Shown piece after piece: positions 8,126 through 16,032 of a DNA stretch of 53,729 nt. This stretch comes from Lachnospiraceae bacterium (GTDB lineage: Bacteria > Bacillota > Clostridia > Lachnospirales > Lachnospiraceae), in the NCBI GenBank assembly GCA_017623295.1, contig JAGAPK010000040.1, forward strand, positions 1 to 53,729. The letters are read 5' to 3'. Each line of letters starts with the position of its first letter. Position 1 is the stretch's first letter. Both the position numbers and the translations under genes were made by a program. The notes beneath the pieces are model-generated. The model saw nothing but the letters and a program-made list of their open reading frames with translations. It was not told where the DNA came from and did no database searches.

Positions 8126-8989
8126 CTGTAACCGGTATTGACCGGGTGTAATGTCCTTCCACTTCCGAAACGTTTTGATGAAGTGGCTGCAGTCGGAAAA
8201 ACCGGTTTCCTGACTGATTTCTGAGAGGGAAGAATCTGTGAAAAGAAGCAGTTCTTCCCCTTTTTCTATTTTAATCAGTTCAATGTAGTCTTTGCAGGAA
8301 CGACCATATAGTTCTTTGAAACATTTCGCAAAGTGTGAGTAACTCATGTGACACATCGCGGCAAGTTCTTCGACCCGAAGAGATTCATTCGAATGATTAT
8401 CGATGTATTCCGTAATATTCTGAATAGAAGATTCTGTTTCAGAGCCAATAGAAAAAAGTTCTTTGATATGCAAACCATCTGCCTGCCAGATACGAATCAT
8501 TTCTATTAGAAGAGAACTGATTTCCCCATGAATTCTTACATCATAGCCATAGTCTTTGGTATCAATTTCACGAATACAGGTTTCAAATCGTTCTCTAATA
8601 GGAAGGTTCTGCAAACGATGAGCAGGGAAAACAATATCCGCCTGTTCTGATTTGCGCGCAAATTGCAAAATAGCGGATAGCTTAGGCGTGTAGCTGCTAT
8701 TGATAGAAAGGCGGTTAATATCAAATTTTAAAACCAGATATTTCAGTGGGTTGCTGGATGCAGCATAAATAGCGTGGACATCTCTGGCGTGAAAAAGAAT
8801 CAAGTCACCTTCCGAAACATAATATTCTTTCTGGTTGCTCTCGACAAAAGAGGTTCCTTCTATCATATAAATGATTTCTACAAAATAATGCCAGTGTGGT
8901 TTAATTGGAAAAATTTCGCATGCTGTATCAAATAAAAATGCTTCATATGGCGAGTTTAGTATATCTGCGCTTTCGTATAAATAATTCAT
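8111..8989 (-). CDS. AraC-family transcriptional regulator
   Basis: 292 aa from the chosen start. The N-terminal half is a cupin-type ligand-binding domain (PHWHYFVEIIYMIEG, then EGDLILFHARDVHAI). The C-terminal ~100 residues form two helix-turn-helix units (LRVEELAAMCHMSYSHFAKCFKE and LSEISQETGFSDCSHFIKTFRKW), the AraC/XylS signature. An in-frame ATG exists 17 codons upstream (9040), but AAAGGA lies 8 nt before the ATG at 8989, which is preferred. It is divergent from the GH113 gene, with ~130 nt between, so it probably controls that mannosidase/exporter unit in response to a manno-oligosaccharide. Target and ligand are inferred from position. Confidence 0.88.
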   Translation of the reverse strand: MNYLYESADILNSPYEAFLFDTACEIFPIKPHWHYFVEIIYMIEGTSFVESNQKEYYVSEGDLILFHARDVHAIYAASSNPLKYLVLKFDINRLSINSSYTPKLSAILQFARKSEQADIVFPAHRLQNLPIRERFETCIREIDTKDYGYDVRIHGEISSLLIEMIRIWQADGLHIKELFSIGSETESSIQNITEYIDNHSNESLRVEELAAMCHMSYSHFAKCFKELYGRSCKDYIELIKIEKGEELLLFTDSSLSEISQETGFSDCSHFIKTFRKWKDITPGQYRLQQRRK

Positions 8990-9123
8990 CTGGAAAATCC
9001 TTTCAAACGATTGATAATACATGATAATAGATTTATACAATTTTTATGTGTATTCATTATAGCATTATAGAAGCAGAGTTGCTATATTGAAGTTCAAGAT
9101 ATTAGAAAGGAAATTAAGAAACG

Positions 9124-10071
9124 ATGGAATATATCAAAGGAATTACATTCGGCCCATTTGCAGGAAGGGGCAGTTTTGAAAGCAAAGAAGCGTATAAAAG
9201 TATGGACAATCTGATTGAGCGAACCGGAGCGAATTTTATTATTCTTGTGCCAAACGGAGTGCAGGATACACCACAGTCAGAAATAATTGATTTTACCACT
9301 CCGGCAACTATGACGGATGTAGAGTTGATTAAGATGATTGATTATATTCATGCCAAAGGTCTTCGGGTAGCTTTAAAACCTACTGCTAATTGCAAAAATG
9401 GTACATGGCGTGCGCACATCAATTTTTTTGACAAGGATGTACCATGTGAGCCAAAGTGGTGTAACTGGTTTGCAAGTTATACAAAGTTTCAGCTACATTA
9501 TGCGAAGATTGCAAAGCAGACAGGTTGCGAGATGTTTATTGCAGGTTGTGAAATGATAATGTCTGAACGGAGAGAAGCAGAGTGGCGGAAGCTGATTGCG
9601 GATATTCGAACCGTATATGACGGACTTGTTTCTTATAATACGGATAAATATCAGGAAGATAATGTTACATGGTGGGACTGTGTGGATGTGATTTCTTCCA
9701 GCGGCTATTATCCGATAGATGACTGGGATAGTCAATTGGATAGAATTGAAGCCGTTGTAAAGAAATTCCACAAACCATTCTTTTTTGCGGAAGCAGGATG
9801 TATGTCTACCAAAGGTTCTGCCCATGTGCCAAATGACTGGACTGTACGGGGAGAGTTAGATTTAGAAGAACAGGCTGCATGGTATCGGGAAACTTTTGAC
9901 CGAGCTGGACAACGTGATTTTGTGGAAGGTTTCTGCTTATGGGATTGGGCATGGAAGCAACATTCTTTGCAGGCGGCACTGAAAGATAGGGGCTATGATA
10001 TTTATGGCAAACCGGCAGAAGCTGTGGTAAGTGAGTTTTACAGGATGCAGCATAACAATAAAAATGCCTAA
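9124..10071 (+). CDS. GH113 beta-1,4-mannosidase/mannanase, cytoplasmic
   Basis: 315 aa (beta/alpha)8 glycosidase. It fits glycoside hydrolase family 113: acid/base E143 in IAGCEM and nucleophile E223 in FAEAGC, with aromatic subsite residues (WRAHINF, WDWAW). There is no signal peptide, so it acts inside the cell on imported oligosaccharides. In Roseburia intestinalis the mannan locus includes a GH113 that trims manno-oligosaccharides; that is the likeliest role, releasing mannose or mannobiose for the epimerase/phosphorylase pathway encoded 8 kb downstream. SD AGAAAGGA lies upstream. The next gene, an ABC exporter, starts 30 nt after the stop. The family call is strong; endo versus exo mode cannot be read from the sequence. 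Confidence 0.85.
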   Translation: MEYIKGITFGPFAGRGSFESKEAYKSMDNLIERTGANFIILVPNGVQDTPQSEIIDFTTPATMTDVELIKMIDYIHAKGLRVALKPTANCKNGTWRAHINFFDKDVPCEPKWCNWFASYTKFQLHYAKIAKQTGCEMFIAGCEMIMSERREAEWRKLIADIRTVYDGLVSYNTDKYQEDNVTWWDCVDVISSSGYYPIDDWDSQLDRIEAVVKKFHKPFFFAEAGCMSTKGSAHVPNDWTVRGELDLEEQAAWYRETFDRAGQRDFVEGFCLWDWAWKQHSLQAALKDRGYDIYGKPAEAVVSEFYRMQHNNKNA

Positions 10072-10101
10072 TTGCAGAATAACGAAAACGAGGATAGTAT
10101 T

Positions 10102-11925
10102 ATGGAAAAGAAAAGGGAGAAGTATCAGTATCAGCTTGGGCAGCAGGATATTGACTTGAATGAAACAGAAAAGAAGTTGTTAGATACTTTCAAAAGAAAT
10201 CAGAACAATTCGTTTAAAACTTTAATAGGAATCTACAAAGGGCATTATCTGGAATTGTTTTTGTCGATTGTGTTTTTTGTAATCAAACATTCGCCGGTCT
10301 GGTTTCTGCCGATTGTTACGTCTAATATCATCAATATTGCTACAAATCCGGATGAAAATGCAGGTATGAAGATATTCATAAATGTAGCATTTATGACGGT
10401 TATGATTGCTCAGAATATTTTGACAAACTATTTTCATACATTGTTTTATGCTCGTTCCATACGAAATGTAGAACGTGATTTGCGTAGTGCGCTGGTGAGA
10501 AAACTGCAGCAGCTATCCATTACATATCATAATGAAATGCAGTCGGGTAGACTTCAATCTAAAATTATGCGTGATGTAGAACAGATTGAAACGCTTTCCT
10601 CCCAGATTTTTATTACCGTATTAAGTATTATTTTGAATGTGGTAGTTGCACTGGGCGTTGTTGTAACCAAGAGCCTGACTGTGTTCTTGTTCTTTATCGG
10701 AACGATACCGGTTGCGGTCTGTATTATGGTAGCCTTCAAAAATAAGATTAAAAGATATAACAAAGAATTCCGTAAGGATATGGAAGAAACTTCGGTTCAT
10801 GTTATGGAAATGCTAGAACTGATACCGGTAACAAGAGCGCATGCACTGGAACAAAAGGAAACTGATAAAATGGATCATCAGTTACGCCATGTAGCTAAAT
10901 CCGGTCTTCGCCTGGATATGGTGCAGTCTTATTTTTCCTCTATCAGCTGGGTTGCATTTCAGGTATTTCAGGTGCTTTGTCTGGGATTTACCGGTTATCT
11001 GGCAAGTCAGGGTAAGATTAGTGTGGGCGAAGTGGTTATGTATCAGACCTATTTCAGTTCGATTGTCGCGCAGGTATCAGGTGTAATTACGTTATTGCCG
11101 ACGATTTCCAAAGGACTGGAATCAGTAGATTCTATCAGTGATGTATTGCTTTGTCATGATATAGAAGACAATCATGATAAGAAAAAGCTGACGTCTGTGC
11201 ATGGAGAAATTTTGTTTCAGAATACTGGTTTTCAGTATAAAGATGGCGACCAGCCGGTGTTTGAAAATTTGAATCTCAAAATCGAAGCAGGAAAAACAAT
11301 CGCTTTTGTAGGAGAATCGGGTGCCGGCAAAACAACCATTTTGAATATGGTAATCGGATTTCTTCGTGCCACAGAAGGAAAGGTTTTTATTGACGGCAAT
11401 GATATAGAAGAAATTGATTTACAGAGTTACCGTAGCAATATAGCAGTAGTGCCGCAAACTCCGATTCTTTTCTCGGGAACAATCCGGGAGAATATTACTT
11501 ATGGAAAAGAAGATATTTCCGAGGAACGTTTGCAGGAAGTTATTGAGGCGGCGAATCTGGCGGAAGTAATCGAACAGCTTCCGGATGGAGTGGATACTGC
11601 AGTAATGGAACATGGAAGTAACCTTTCCGGTGGACAGCGCCAGCGAATTTCCATTGCCAGAGCTTTTATCCGTGACCCGAAAATTCTGATTCTGGATGAA
11701 GCAACTTCTGCATTGGATAGCATTTCAGAAGAAAAAATACGTGTGGCTACTGATAATCTGGTACAGAATCGTACAACACTGATTGTTGCACACCGTTTAT
11801 CTACCATTAAAAATGCAGATTACATTGCTGTTATCGGAAGAGGCGGCTTAAAAGAGTTTGGAAGCTATGAAGAACTAATGGAAAAAAAGGGTGAATTCTA
11901 CCAGTTACGCCAGTTACAGATGTAG
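10102..11925 (+). CDS. ABC exporter (type IV, apparently homodimeric) linked to GH113
   Basis: 607 aa: long basic N-terminus, six-helix exporter domain (~60-330), then an ATPase with all consensus motifs, Walker A GESGAGKT, LSGGQ and ILILDEATSALD. It can therefore work as a homodimer, unlike the pair at 4.6-8.1 kb. A TTG-initiated extension from 10072 is possible, but GAGGA at 10090-10094 with 7-nt spacing supports ATG 10102. It follows GH113 by 30 nt and is surely co-transcribed. Why an exporter is paired with a sugar hydrolase is not clear; the substrate cannot be predicted. A short gap and its own lacI promoter follow. Confidence 0.88.
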   Translation: MEKKREKYQYQLGQQDIDLNETEKKLLDTFKRNQNNSFKTLIGIYKGHYLELFLSIVFFVIKHSPVWFLPIVTSNIINIATNPDENAGMKIFINVAFMTVMIAQNILTNYFHTLFYARSIRNVERDLRSALVRKLQQLSITYHNEMQSGRLQSKIMRDVEQIETLSSQIFITVLSIILNVVVALGVVVTKSLTVFLFFIGTIPVAVCIMVAFKNKIKRYNKEFRKDMEETSVHVMEMLELIPVTRAHALEQKETDKMDHQLRHVAKSGLRLDMVQSYFSSISWVAFQVFQVLCLGFTGYLASQGKISVGEVVMYQTYFSSIVAQVSGVITLLPTISKGLESVDSISDVLLCHDIEDNHDKKKLTSVHGEILFQNTGFQYKDGDQPVFENLNLKIEAGKTIAFVGESGAGKTTILNMVIGFLRATEGKVFIDGNDIEEIDLQSYRSNIAVVPQTPILFSGTIRENITYGKEDISEERLQEVIEAANLAEVIEQLPDGVDTAVMEHGSNLSGGQRQRISIARAFIRDPKILILDEATSALDSISEEKIRVATDNLVQNRTTLIVAHRLSTIKNADYIAVIGRGGLKEFGSYEELMEKKGEFYQLRQLQM

Positions 11926-11932
11926 AAAATTG

Positions 11933-12012
11933 ACTTAAATATACTTAAAAAATTTTCACGTTGGTGTTGACAAGAAAATCTTTTACTTTATAATTTAAGT
12001 AGAGCACTTAAA
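11933..12012 (+). promoter_or_regulatory. lacI-type regulator promoter with ACTTAA/TTAAGT operator
   Basis: Promoter: TTGACA (11967-11972), 16-nt spacer, TATAAT (11989-11994). Around it are ACTTAA at 11933-11938 and 11943-11948 (10 bp apart) and an exact inverted repeat TTTAAGT-agagc-ACTTAAA (11994-12012) overlapping the end of the -10 box and the start site. The same half-sites recur before the sugar-binding protein gene (14420-14456). Likely operator for autoregulation. Confidence 0.7.
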
Positions 12013-12055
12013 ATATAAACATAAGATAAATGATTAAAGACATGGGGAAATAGCG

Positions 12056-13084
12056 ATGGCAAAGGCAGTAAAAATGGCGGATATCGCCAAAGTAATGGGA
12101 GTCAGTACCGTAACAGTATCCAAAGCTCTCTCAAATCAGAAGGGGGTCAGCGAAGAACTGCGAATTAAAATTAAGCAGCAGGCTGACAAAATGGGATATC
12201 GTACGAACTCCTCACTATATCAGGACAGAGTAAAAAATAATGCTAGCTATAATATTGGAGTTATTGTGTCTGGCAGATTTTTAGATCAGTATCAGTCCTT
12301 TTATTGGAAATTATATCAGGAAGTAGCAACGGCAGCAGTTCAGAAAGGTTGTTTCACAATGCTGGAAGTTTTACAGACGGAAGATGAGATGAATTGTGAA
12401 ATGCCGAAGCTTTTGCAGGAAAAAAGAGCTGACGGACTGATTGTAATCGGACTTTTGAAAGCAGATTACCTTGAGAAATTAAATGAATATGCTGAGATTC
12501 CTGTATTGTATCTGGATTTCTATGATAAAAACAGAGAATGTGATGCGGTGGTATCTAACAACTATTTTGGCATGTATAAGCTGACCGATTATCTGTTTAA
12601 GATGGGGCATACAGAAATTGCATTTGTGGGAAGCGTTCTTTGCACAGAAAGTATTACAGATCGCTATTTTGGATATGCGAAGGCTCTTTATGAACATGGC
12701 ATTGAAGTGAAAAAGGAATGGGTAATAGAAGACAGGGATGCCCAGACCGGAAGTATGGAAGATGGCTTTGAACTTGTTCTTCCCGAAAAAATGCCGACAG
12801 CATTTGTATGTAACTGTGATGTAACTGCAGGTATTGTTATTAAGAAGTTAAAAGCAAAGGGCTATAAAGTGCCAGAAGATATTTCGGTAGTGGGATATGA
12901 TAACTATCAGCCACCGGGAGTTTCCGAGGTGGGAATTACTAGTTATGATGTTGACATGAGAGAAATGGCAAAAAGAACGATTCGTAACATGATTCGAAAA
13001 ATTTCCGGTGAACATTATAAACAAGGTGTGGCGATTGTCACAGGACACATTGACTATAAAGACAGTGTTGCACCAAAAAAATAA
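12056..13084 (+). CDS. LacI-family transcriptional regulator
   Basis: 342 aa. N-terminal LacI helix-turn-helix (VKMADIAKVMGVSTVTVSKAL, residues 5-25) with hinge, then a periplasmic-binding-protein-like sugar sensor (YNIGVIVS, ADGLIVIG, DISVVGYDNY). The regulator binds DNA without sugar and is released or tuned by a ligand. Its position between the GH113 unit and the transporter/phosphorylase operon, and the shared inverted repeats at both promoters, suggest control of manno-oligosaccharide use. The start is set by GGGGA 8 nt upstream. A large inverted repeat ends the gene. Ligand is unknown. Confidence 0.9.
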   Translation: MAKAVKMADIAKVMGVSTVTVSKALSNQKGVSEELRIKIKQQADKMGYRTNSSLYQDRVKNNASYNIGVIVSGRFLDQYQSFYWKLYQEVATAAVQKGCFTMLEVLQTEDEMNCEMPKLLQEKRADGLIVIGLLKADYLEKLNEYAEIPVLYLDFYDKNRECDAVVSNNYFGMYKLTDYLFKMGHTEIAFVGSVLCTESITDRYFGYAKALYEHGIEVKKEWVIEDRDAQTGSMEDGFELVLPEKMPTAFVCNCDVTAGIVIKKLKAKGYKVPEDISVVGYDNYQPPGVSEVGITSYDVDMREMAKRTIRNMIRKISGEHYKQGVAIVTGHIDYKDSVAPKK

Positions 13085-13098
13085 ACAGAAAAGACTTC

Positions 13099-13197
13099 AA
13101 AAAACGACTTCGCAATGATATGATTCCCCTTAAGTAGACAAGGTAAATAACCAAAATCTACTTAAGGGGAATCATATCACAAAGGAAGTCGTTTTTT
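13099..13197. terminator. Large two-step perfect inverted repeat, bidirectional terminator
   Basis: Two nested perfect palindromic arms: outer 13 nt (13099-13111 with 13185-13197, A6 on one side and T6 on the other) and inner 22 nt (13117-13138 with 13157-13178), separated by a small internal loop, with an 18-nt apical loop. The T-run on each strand suits a terminator for both lacI (+) and araC (-), whose stop lies within it. The 35 paired bases are far more than a terminator needs, and the inner arms contain CTTAAGTAGA, which includes the operator-like half-site. Confidence 0.8.
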
Positions 13198-14098
13198 ATG
13201 TTATAATGGTTTCTCGATAGACTAATGGAGTCAATCCGGTTTCTTTCTTAAATAAGTTAATGAAATGATTTGTGTTCTCATATCCGACTTCGTTGGCAAT
13301 TTCATGGATATGCTTGTCTGTGGACAATAGAAGGTTTTTGGCAATCTCAATACGCCGTTTGTTCAGATATTTTAACGGTGGAAGCCCGAAGATATTTGAA
13401 AATTCACGGCAAATGCGATATTTGCTAATATGATATTTGTTTTCTAAATCCTCTAATCGGAATGGGTCCATAAAGAAAGTGTCCAGAGATTGTCTGATTT
13501 CTAGTAAATAAGAAGGGCATTTGACTTCGGGTACTTCCATATGGAACGCTTCTATAAAAAGTTCTGTAATAATACCATTTAAAATAGTTGCATCGGTCAG
13601 TTTGTTGCAAAGTGAGGCTCTGTCTCCGTATTGAAGCAGTTTTTCAAGACCGGGCAGAATGTTCGAATAAGTAGAAACAGAAATAAGCAATGGTTGGGAA
13701 AAAGAAACCAGTGCTTCATAATTTGAAAGCAAATCACCTTTTATAAAAAAGACAGTGTATTGCCAGTTGGCATCTGCCAGACCAATTTCCCAAAGTGGAA
13801 GTGTGCTGCAGTTTAAATAAAGAAGTGTGCCGGGAGTCAGACGGTGAGTCTTTTTTGAAACACGCAGAACGCCATTTCCTGATTTGGTATAAAGTAACAT
13901 GCGACAGTTAAGCGACAACAGAGAAAAAGCGTACTCATCCCTTGCTTCTACGGTGCCGCCGGATAATATAGTAAGAAAATCATTATCAGTTTCTTCTAAT
14001 AAAGTGTAAGGCTTTCCAAGAAAGACAGTAGGCTGAATCCCTGCCGGAAGGGTTGGGGTATTTGCAAGTGCCTGTAAAAAAGAATCCGTAAAAGTCAT
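13196..14098 (-). CDS. AraC-family transcriptional regulator
   Basis: 300 aa from the preferred start. Divergent N-terminal sensor domain and C-terminal AraC-type double helix-turn-helix (LEDLENKYHISKYRICREFSN; IHEIANEVGYENTNHFINLFKKE). An ATG 41 codons upstream opens a hydrophobic extension, but AAAGGAG six bases before ATG 14098 fixes the true start. It is transcribed away from the solute-binding-protein gene, sharing a ~390-nt regulatory region, so it is the likely activator of the transporter/phosphorylase operon. Together with the LacI protein this gives the locus two local regulators besides the AraC at 8.1 kb. Confidence 0.88.
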   Translation of the reverse strand: MTFTDSFLQALANTPTLPAGIQPTVFLGKPYTLLEETDNDFLTILSGGTVEARDEYAFSLLSLNCRMLLYTKSGNGVLRVSKKTHRLTPGTLLYLNCSTLPLWEIGLADANWQYTVFFIKGDLLSNYEALVSFSQPLLISVSTYSNILPGLEKLLQYGDRASLCNKLTDATILNGIITELFIEAFHMEVPEVKCPSYLLEIRQSLDTFFMDPFRLEDLENKYHISKYRICREFSNIFGLPPLKYLNKRRIEIAKNLLLSTDKHIHEIANEVGYENTNHFINLFKKETGLTPLVYRETIIT

Positions 14099-14147
14099 AG
14101 ATAACTCCTTTGTTAAGTTAATTGTTTCCTTTACTAAGAATATTAGT

Positions 14148-14176
14148 ATATTACAATAATAGATATTAAAATGCAA
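14148..14176 (-). promoter_or_regulatory. Promoter of the second araC gene
   Basis: Read on the minus strand: -35 TTGCAT (14176-14171), 17-nt spacer, -10 TAATAT (14153-14148). About 50 nt before the araC start codon at 14098. Confidence 0.55.
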
Positions 14177-14319
14177 GAATAAGTGATATTTAGCTAAAAA
14201 AACCAAGTAAGATTTATTCATAAAGTTGTTTTGAAAAATGTTAAGCTAAAAAACTTAATTAACATAACTGCCTAAATAGGGTAAAAGTACCATATTTTGT
14301 TGTTAATATGCACAAAACA

Positions 14320-14456
14320 AAGTGGTCGAAATTGGTAAAATGGTAAAAATCAACAATAATAACAAAAATAATATATAATTAGCAAGAATAGTTGATGATT
14401 AAAAAATAAAGTAAGGTATACTTAAATTAAGTTAAATGAATTAACTTAAGACTTAA
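14320..14456 (+). promoter_or_regulatory. Regulatory region of the manno-oligosaccharide transporter operon
   Basis: A -10 TATAAT lies at 14374-14379 without a recognisable -35, as expected for an activator-dependent promoter. Upstream, TGGTAAAA is repeated in tandem around 14333-14348. Downstream are ACTTAAATTAAGT (14420-14432, a 13-bp palindrome) and ACTTAAGACTTAA (14444-14456), the same half-sites seen at the lacI promoter. The rest of the araC-binding protein interval is AT-rich, with TTAAGCTAAAAAACTTAA near 14241. Confidence 0.6.
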
Positions 14457-14490
14457 AAACAAGTCCAATCAAAAAGGAGGAAAACTTATT

Positions 14491-15939
14491 ATGAAACTGA
14501 GAAAAGTTTTAGCACTGACTTTAGCAGCAGCAATGACATTCTCTTTAGTAGGATGTGGTTCATCTGATGACAGTGCAGCAACAACTGAAGAAACAACAAC
14601 TGAAGATGCAGCAGCAGAAGAAGCTCCTGCAGAAGATGCAGAAGAAGCTCCTGCAGAAGATGCAGCAGCAGAAGGTGGACTTACATATGGTTCCATCACA
14701 CTTGGTGAAGACTACACAGATATTACAACAACTATCAAATGGATTCACCACAAAACAGACCGTGAAGAAGACGGTACAATCGCAAACATGATTGCAGAAT
14801 TCAACAAAGTATATCCTAACATCACAGTTGAAACTGAAGGTGTTACAGATTATGCAGAAGATTCTTTGCTTCGTCTTTCTACAGGTGACTGGGGCGATAT
14901 CATGTTCATCCCTGCAGTAGATGCAGCAGAACTCTCCACATATTTCGTTCCTTACGGAACAGTAGAAGAGATGGATCAGTACATCAACTTCGCTGATCAG
15001 TGGAAAGATGCAGAAGGTAACTGCTACGGTATCGGTTATATGGGTAATGCACAGGGTCTTCTTTACAACAAAGCTGTATTCGAAGCAGCTGGTGTAACAG
15101 AACTTCCTAAAACTCCAGACGAATTAATCGCAGCTTTACAGGCAATTAAAGATAACACAGATGCTATTCCGTTGTATACAAACTATGCAGCTGGCTGGAC
15201 AATGGGTGGTCAGTGGGATGCATTCTTAGGTGCAATCACAACTGGTGATGAAACATGGTTAAATCAGAAATTCGTTCACACAGCTGAACCTTTCGCTGAT
15301 AATGGTGATGGTACAGGCGCATACGCTTTATACAAAATCCTTTATGATGCAGTTGCTCAGGGTCTTATCGAAGATGACTACACAACAACTGACTGGGAAG
15401 GTTGTAAAGCAATGATCAACAACGGTGAAATCGGATGTATGGTACTTGGTTCTTGGGCTATCGCACAGATGAAAGCAGCTGGCGAAAATCCAGACGATAT
15501 CGGATATATGCCATTCCCTATCACAGTTAACGGACAGCAGTATACAACAGCAGGTCCTGACTACTGCTACGGTATCAACGTAAACGCTTCTGACGATAAC
15601 AAAGCAGCAGCTATGGTATTCGTTAAATGGATGGTTGAAGAATCCGGATGGTGTGATTTTGAAGGTGGTTATCCAATCTCCAAAACAGCTCCTACATCTT
15701 TCGTATTCGAAGGTGTAAACGTTGTAACTAACGTAACATCTCTTGAAGGTGAAGAAGATTTCATGAACGAAATGAACTCTGAATCCGAACTTTCCTTCAA
15801 TGCAGGTGGTGATGCTAAAGTTCAGGCTATCGTAGAAGCAGCAGCTACAGGTTCTAAGACATATGATGAAATTATGGCTGAGTGGACAGAAGCTTGGAAT
15901 GCAGCTCAGGAAGCTTGCGGTATCGAAGTATTATACTAA
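14491..15939 (+). CDS. ABC transporter sugar-binding lipoprotein (manno-oligosaccharide type)
   Basis: 482 aa. Lipoprotein signal peptide with lipobox LVGC (C22), then a low-complexity acidic linker of Thr/Glu/Ala/Asp (residues ~25-62) and a family 1 extracellular solute-binding domain (IKWIHHKTDREEDGTIANM, YGIGYMGNAQGLLYNK, LGSWAIAQMKAAGE). Anchored on the outer membrane face, it should deliver oligosaccharides to the permeases that follow. The strong SD AAAAAGGAGG and codon choice visibly more uniform than in neighbours (GCA, GAA, GGT, AAC-rich) suggest high expression. No ATPase gene is present in the locus; a shared MsmX-type ATPase elsewhere is expected. Mannoside specificity is inferred from the linked GH130, GH113 and epimerase genes. 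Confidence 0.92.
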   Translation: MKLRKVLALTLAAAMTFSLVGCGSSDDSAATTEETTTEDAAAEEAPAEDAEEAPAEDAAAEGGLTYGSITLGEDYTDITTTIKWIHHKTDREEDGTIANMIAEFNKVYPNITVETEGVTDYAEDSLLRLSTGDWGDIMFIPAVDAAELSTYFVPYGTVEEMDQYINFADQWKDAEGNCYGIGYMGNAQGLLYNKAVFEAAGVTELPKTPDELIAALQAIKDNTDAIPLYTNYAAGWTMGGQWDAFLGAITTGDETWLNQKFVHTAEPFADNGDGTGAYALYKILYDAVAQGLIEDDYTTTDWEGCKAMINNGEIGCMVLGSWAIAQMKAAGENPDDIGYMPFPITVNGQQYTTAGPDYCYGINVNASDDNKAAAMVFVKWMVEESGWCDFEGGYPISKTAPTSFVFEGVNVVTNVTSLEGEEDFMNEMNSESELSFNAGGDAKVQAIVEAAATGSKTYDEIMAEWTEAWNAAQEACGIEVLY

Positions 15940-15980
15940 GATATAGCTTACTTACAGGGAAGTAGTTAATTGATGAATAT

Positions 15981-16010
15981 TGGGCCAAGGGGAGGTTTCT
16001 CCTTGGCTCA
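15981..16010 (+). other. Intercistronic stem-loop after the binding-protein gene
   Basis: A 13-bp stem (15981-15993 with 15998-16010, two G-U pairs) with a GGTT loop and no T-run. It lies in the 93-nt gap between the binding protein and the first permease. Such hairpins commonly protect the 3' end of the abundant binding-protein mRNA and lower downstream expression, as between malE and malF. Confidence 0.65.
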
Positions 16011-16032
16011 AATTATCAGGAGGAGAGTGTGT

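Noticed and set aside
13099-13197. Insertion sequence end pair
   Set aside because: Only 99 bp in all with no transposase and no evident target duplication; best read as a terminator-like palindrome.
14555-14791. 78-aa plus-strand ORF rich in Gln/Lys inside the binding-protein gene
   Set aside because: It is a frame shadow of the low-complexity linker of the lipoprotein gene; no ribosome site.
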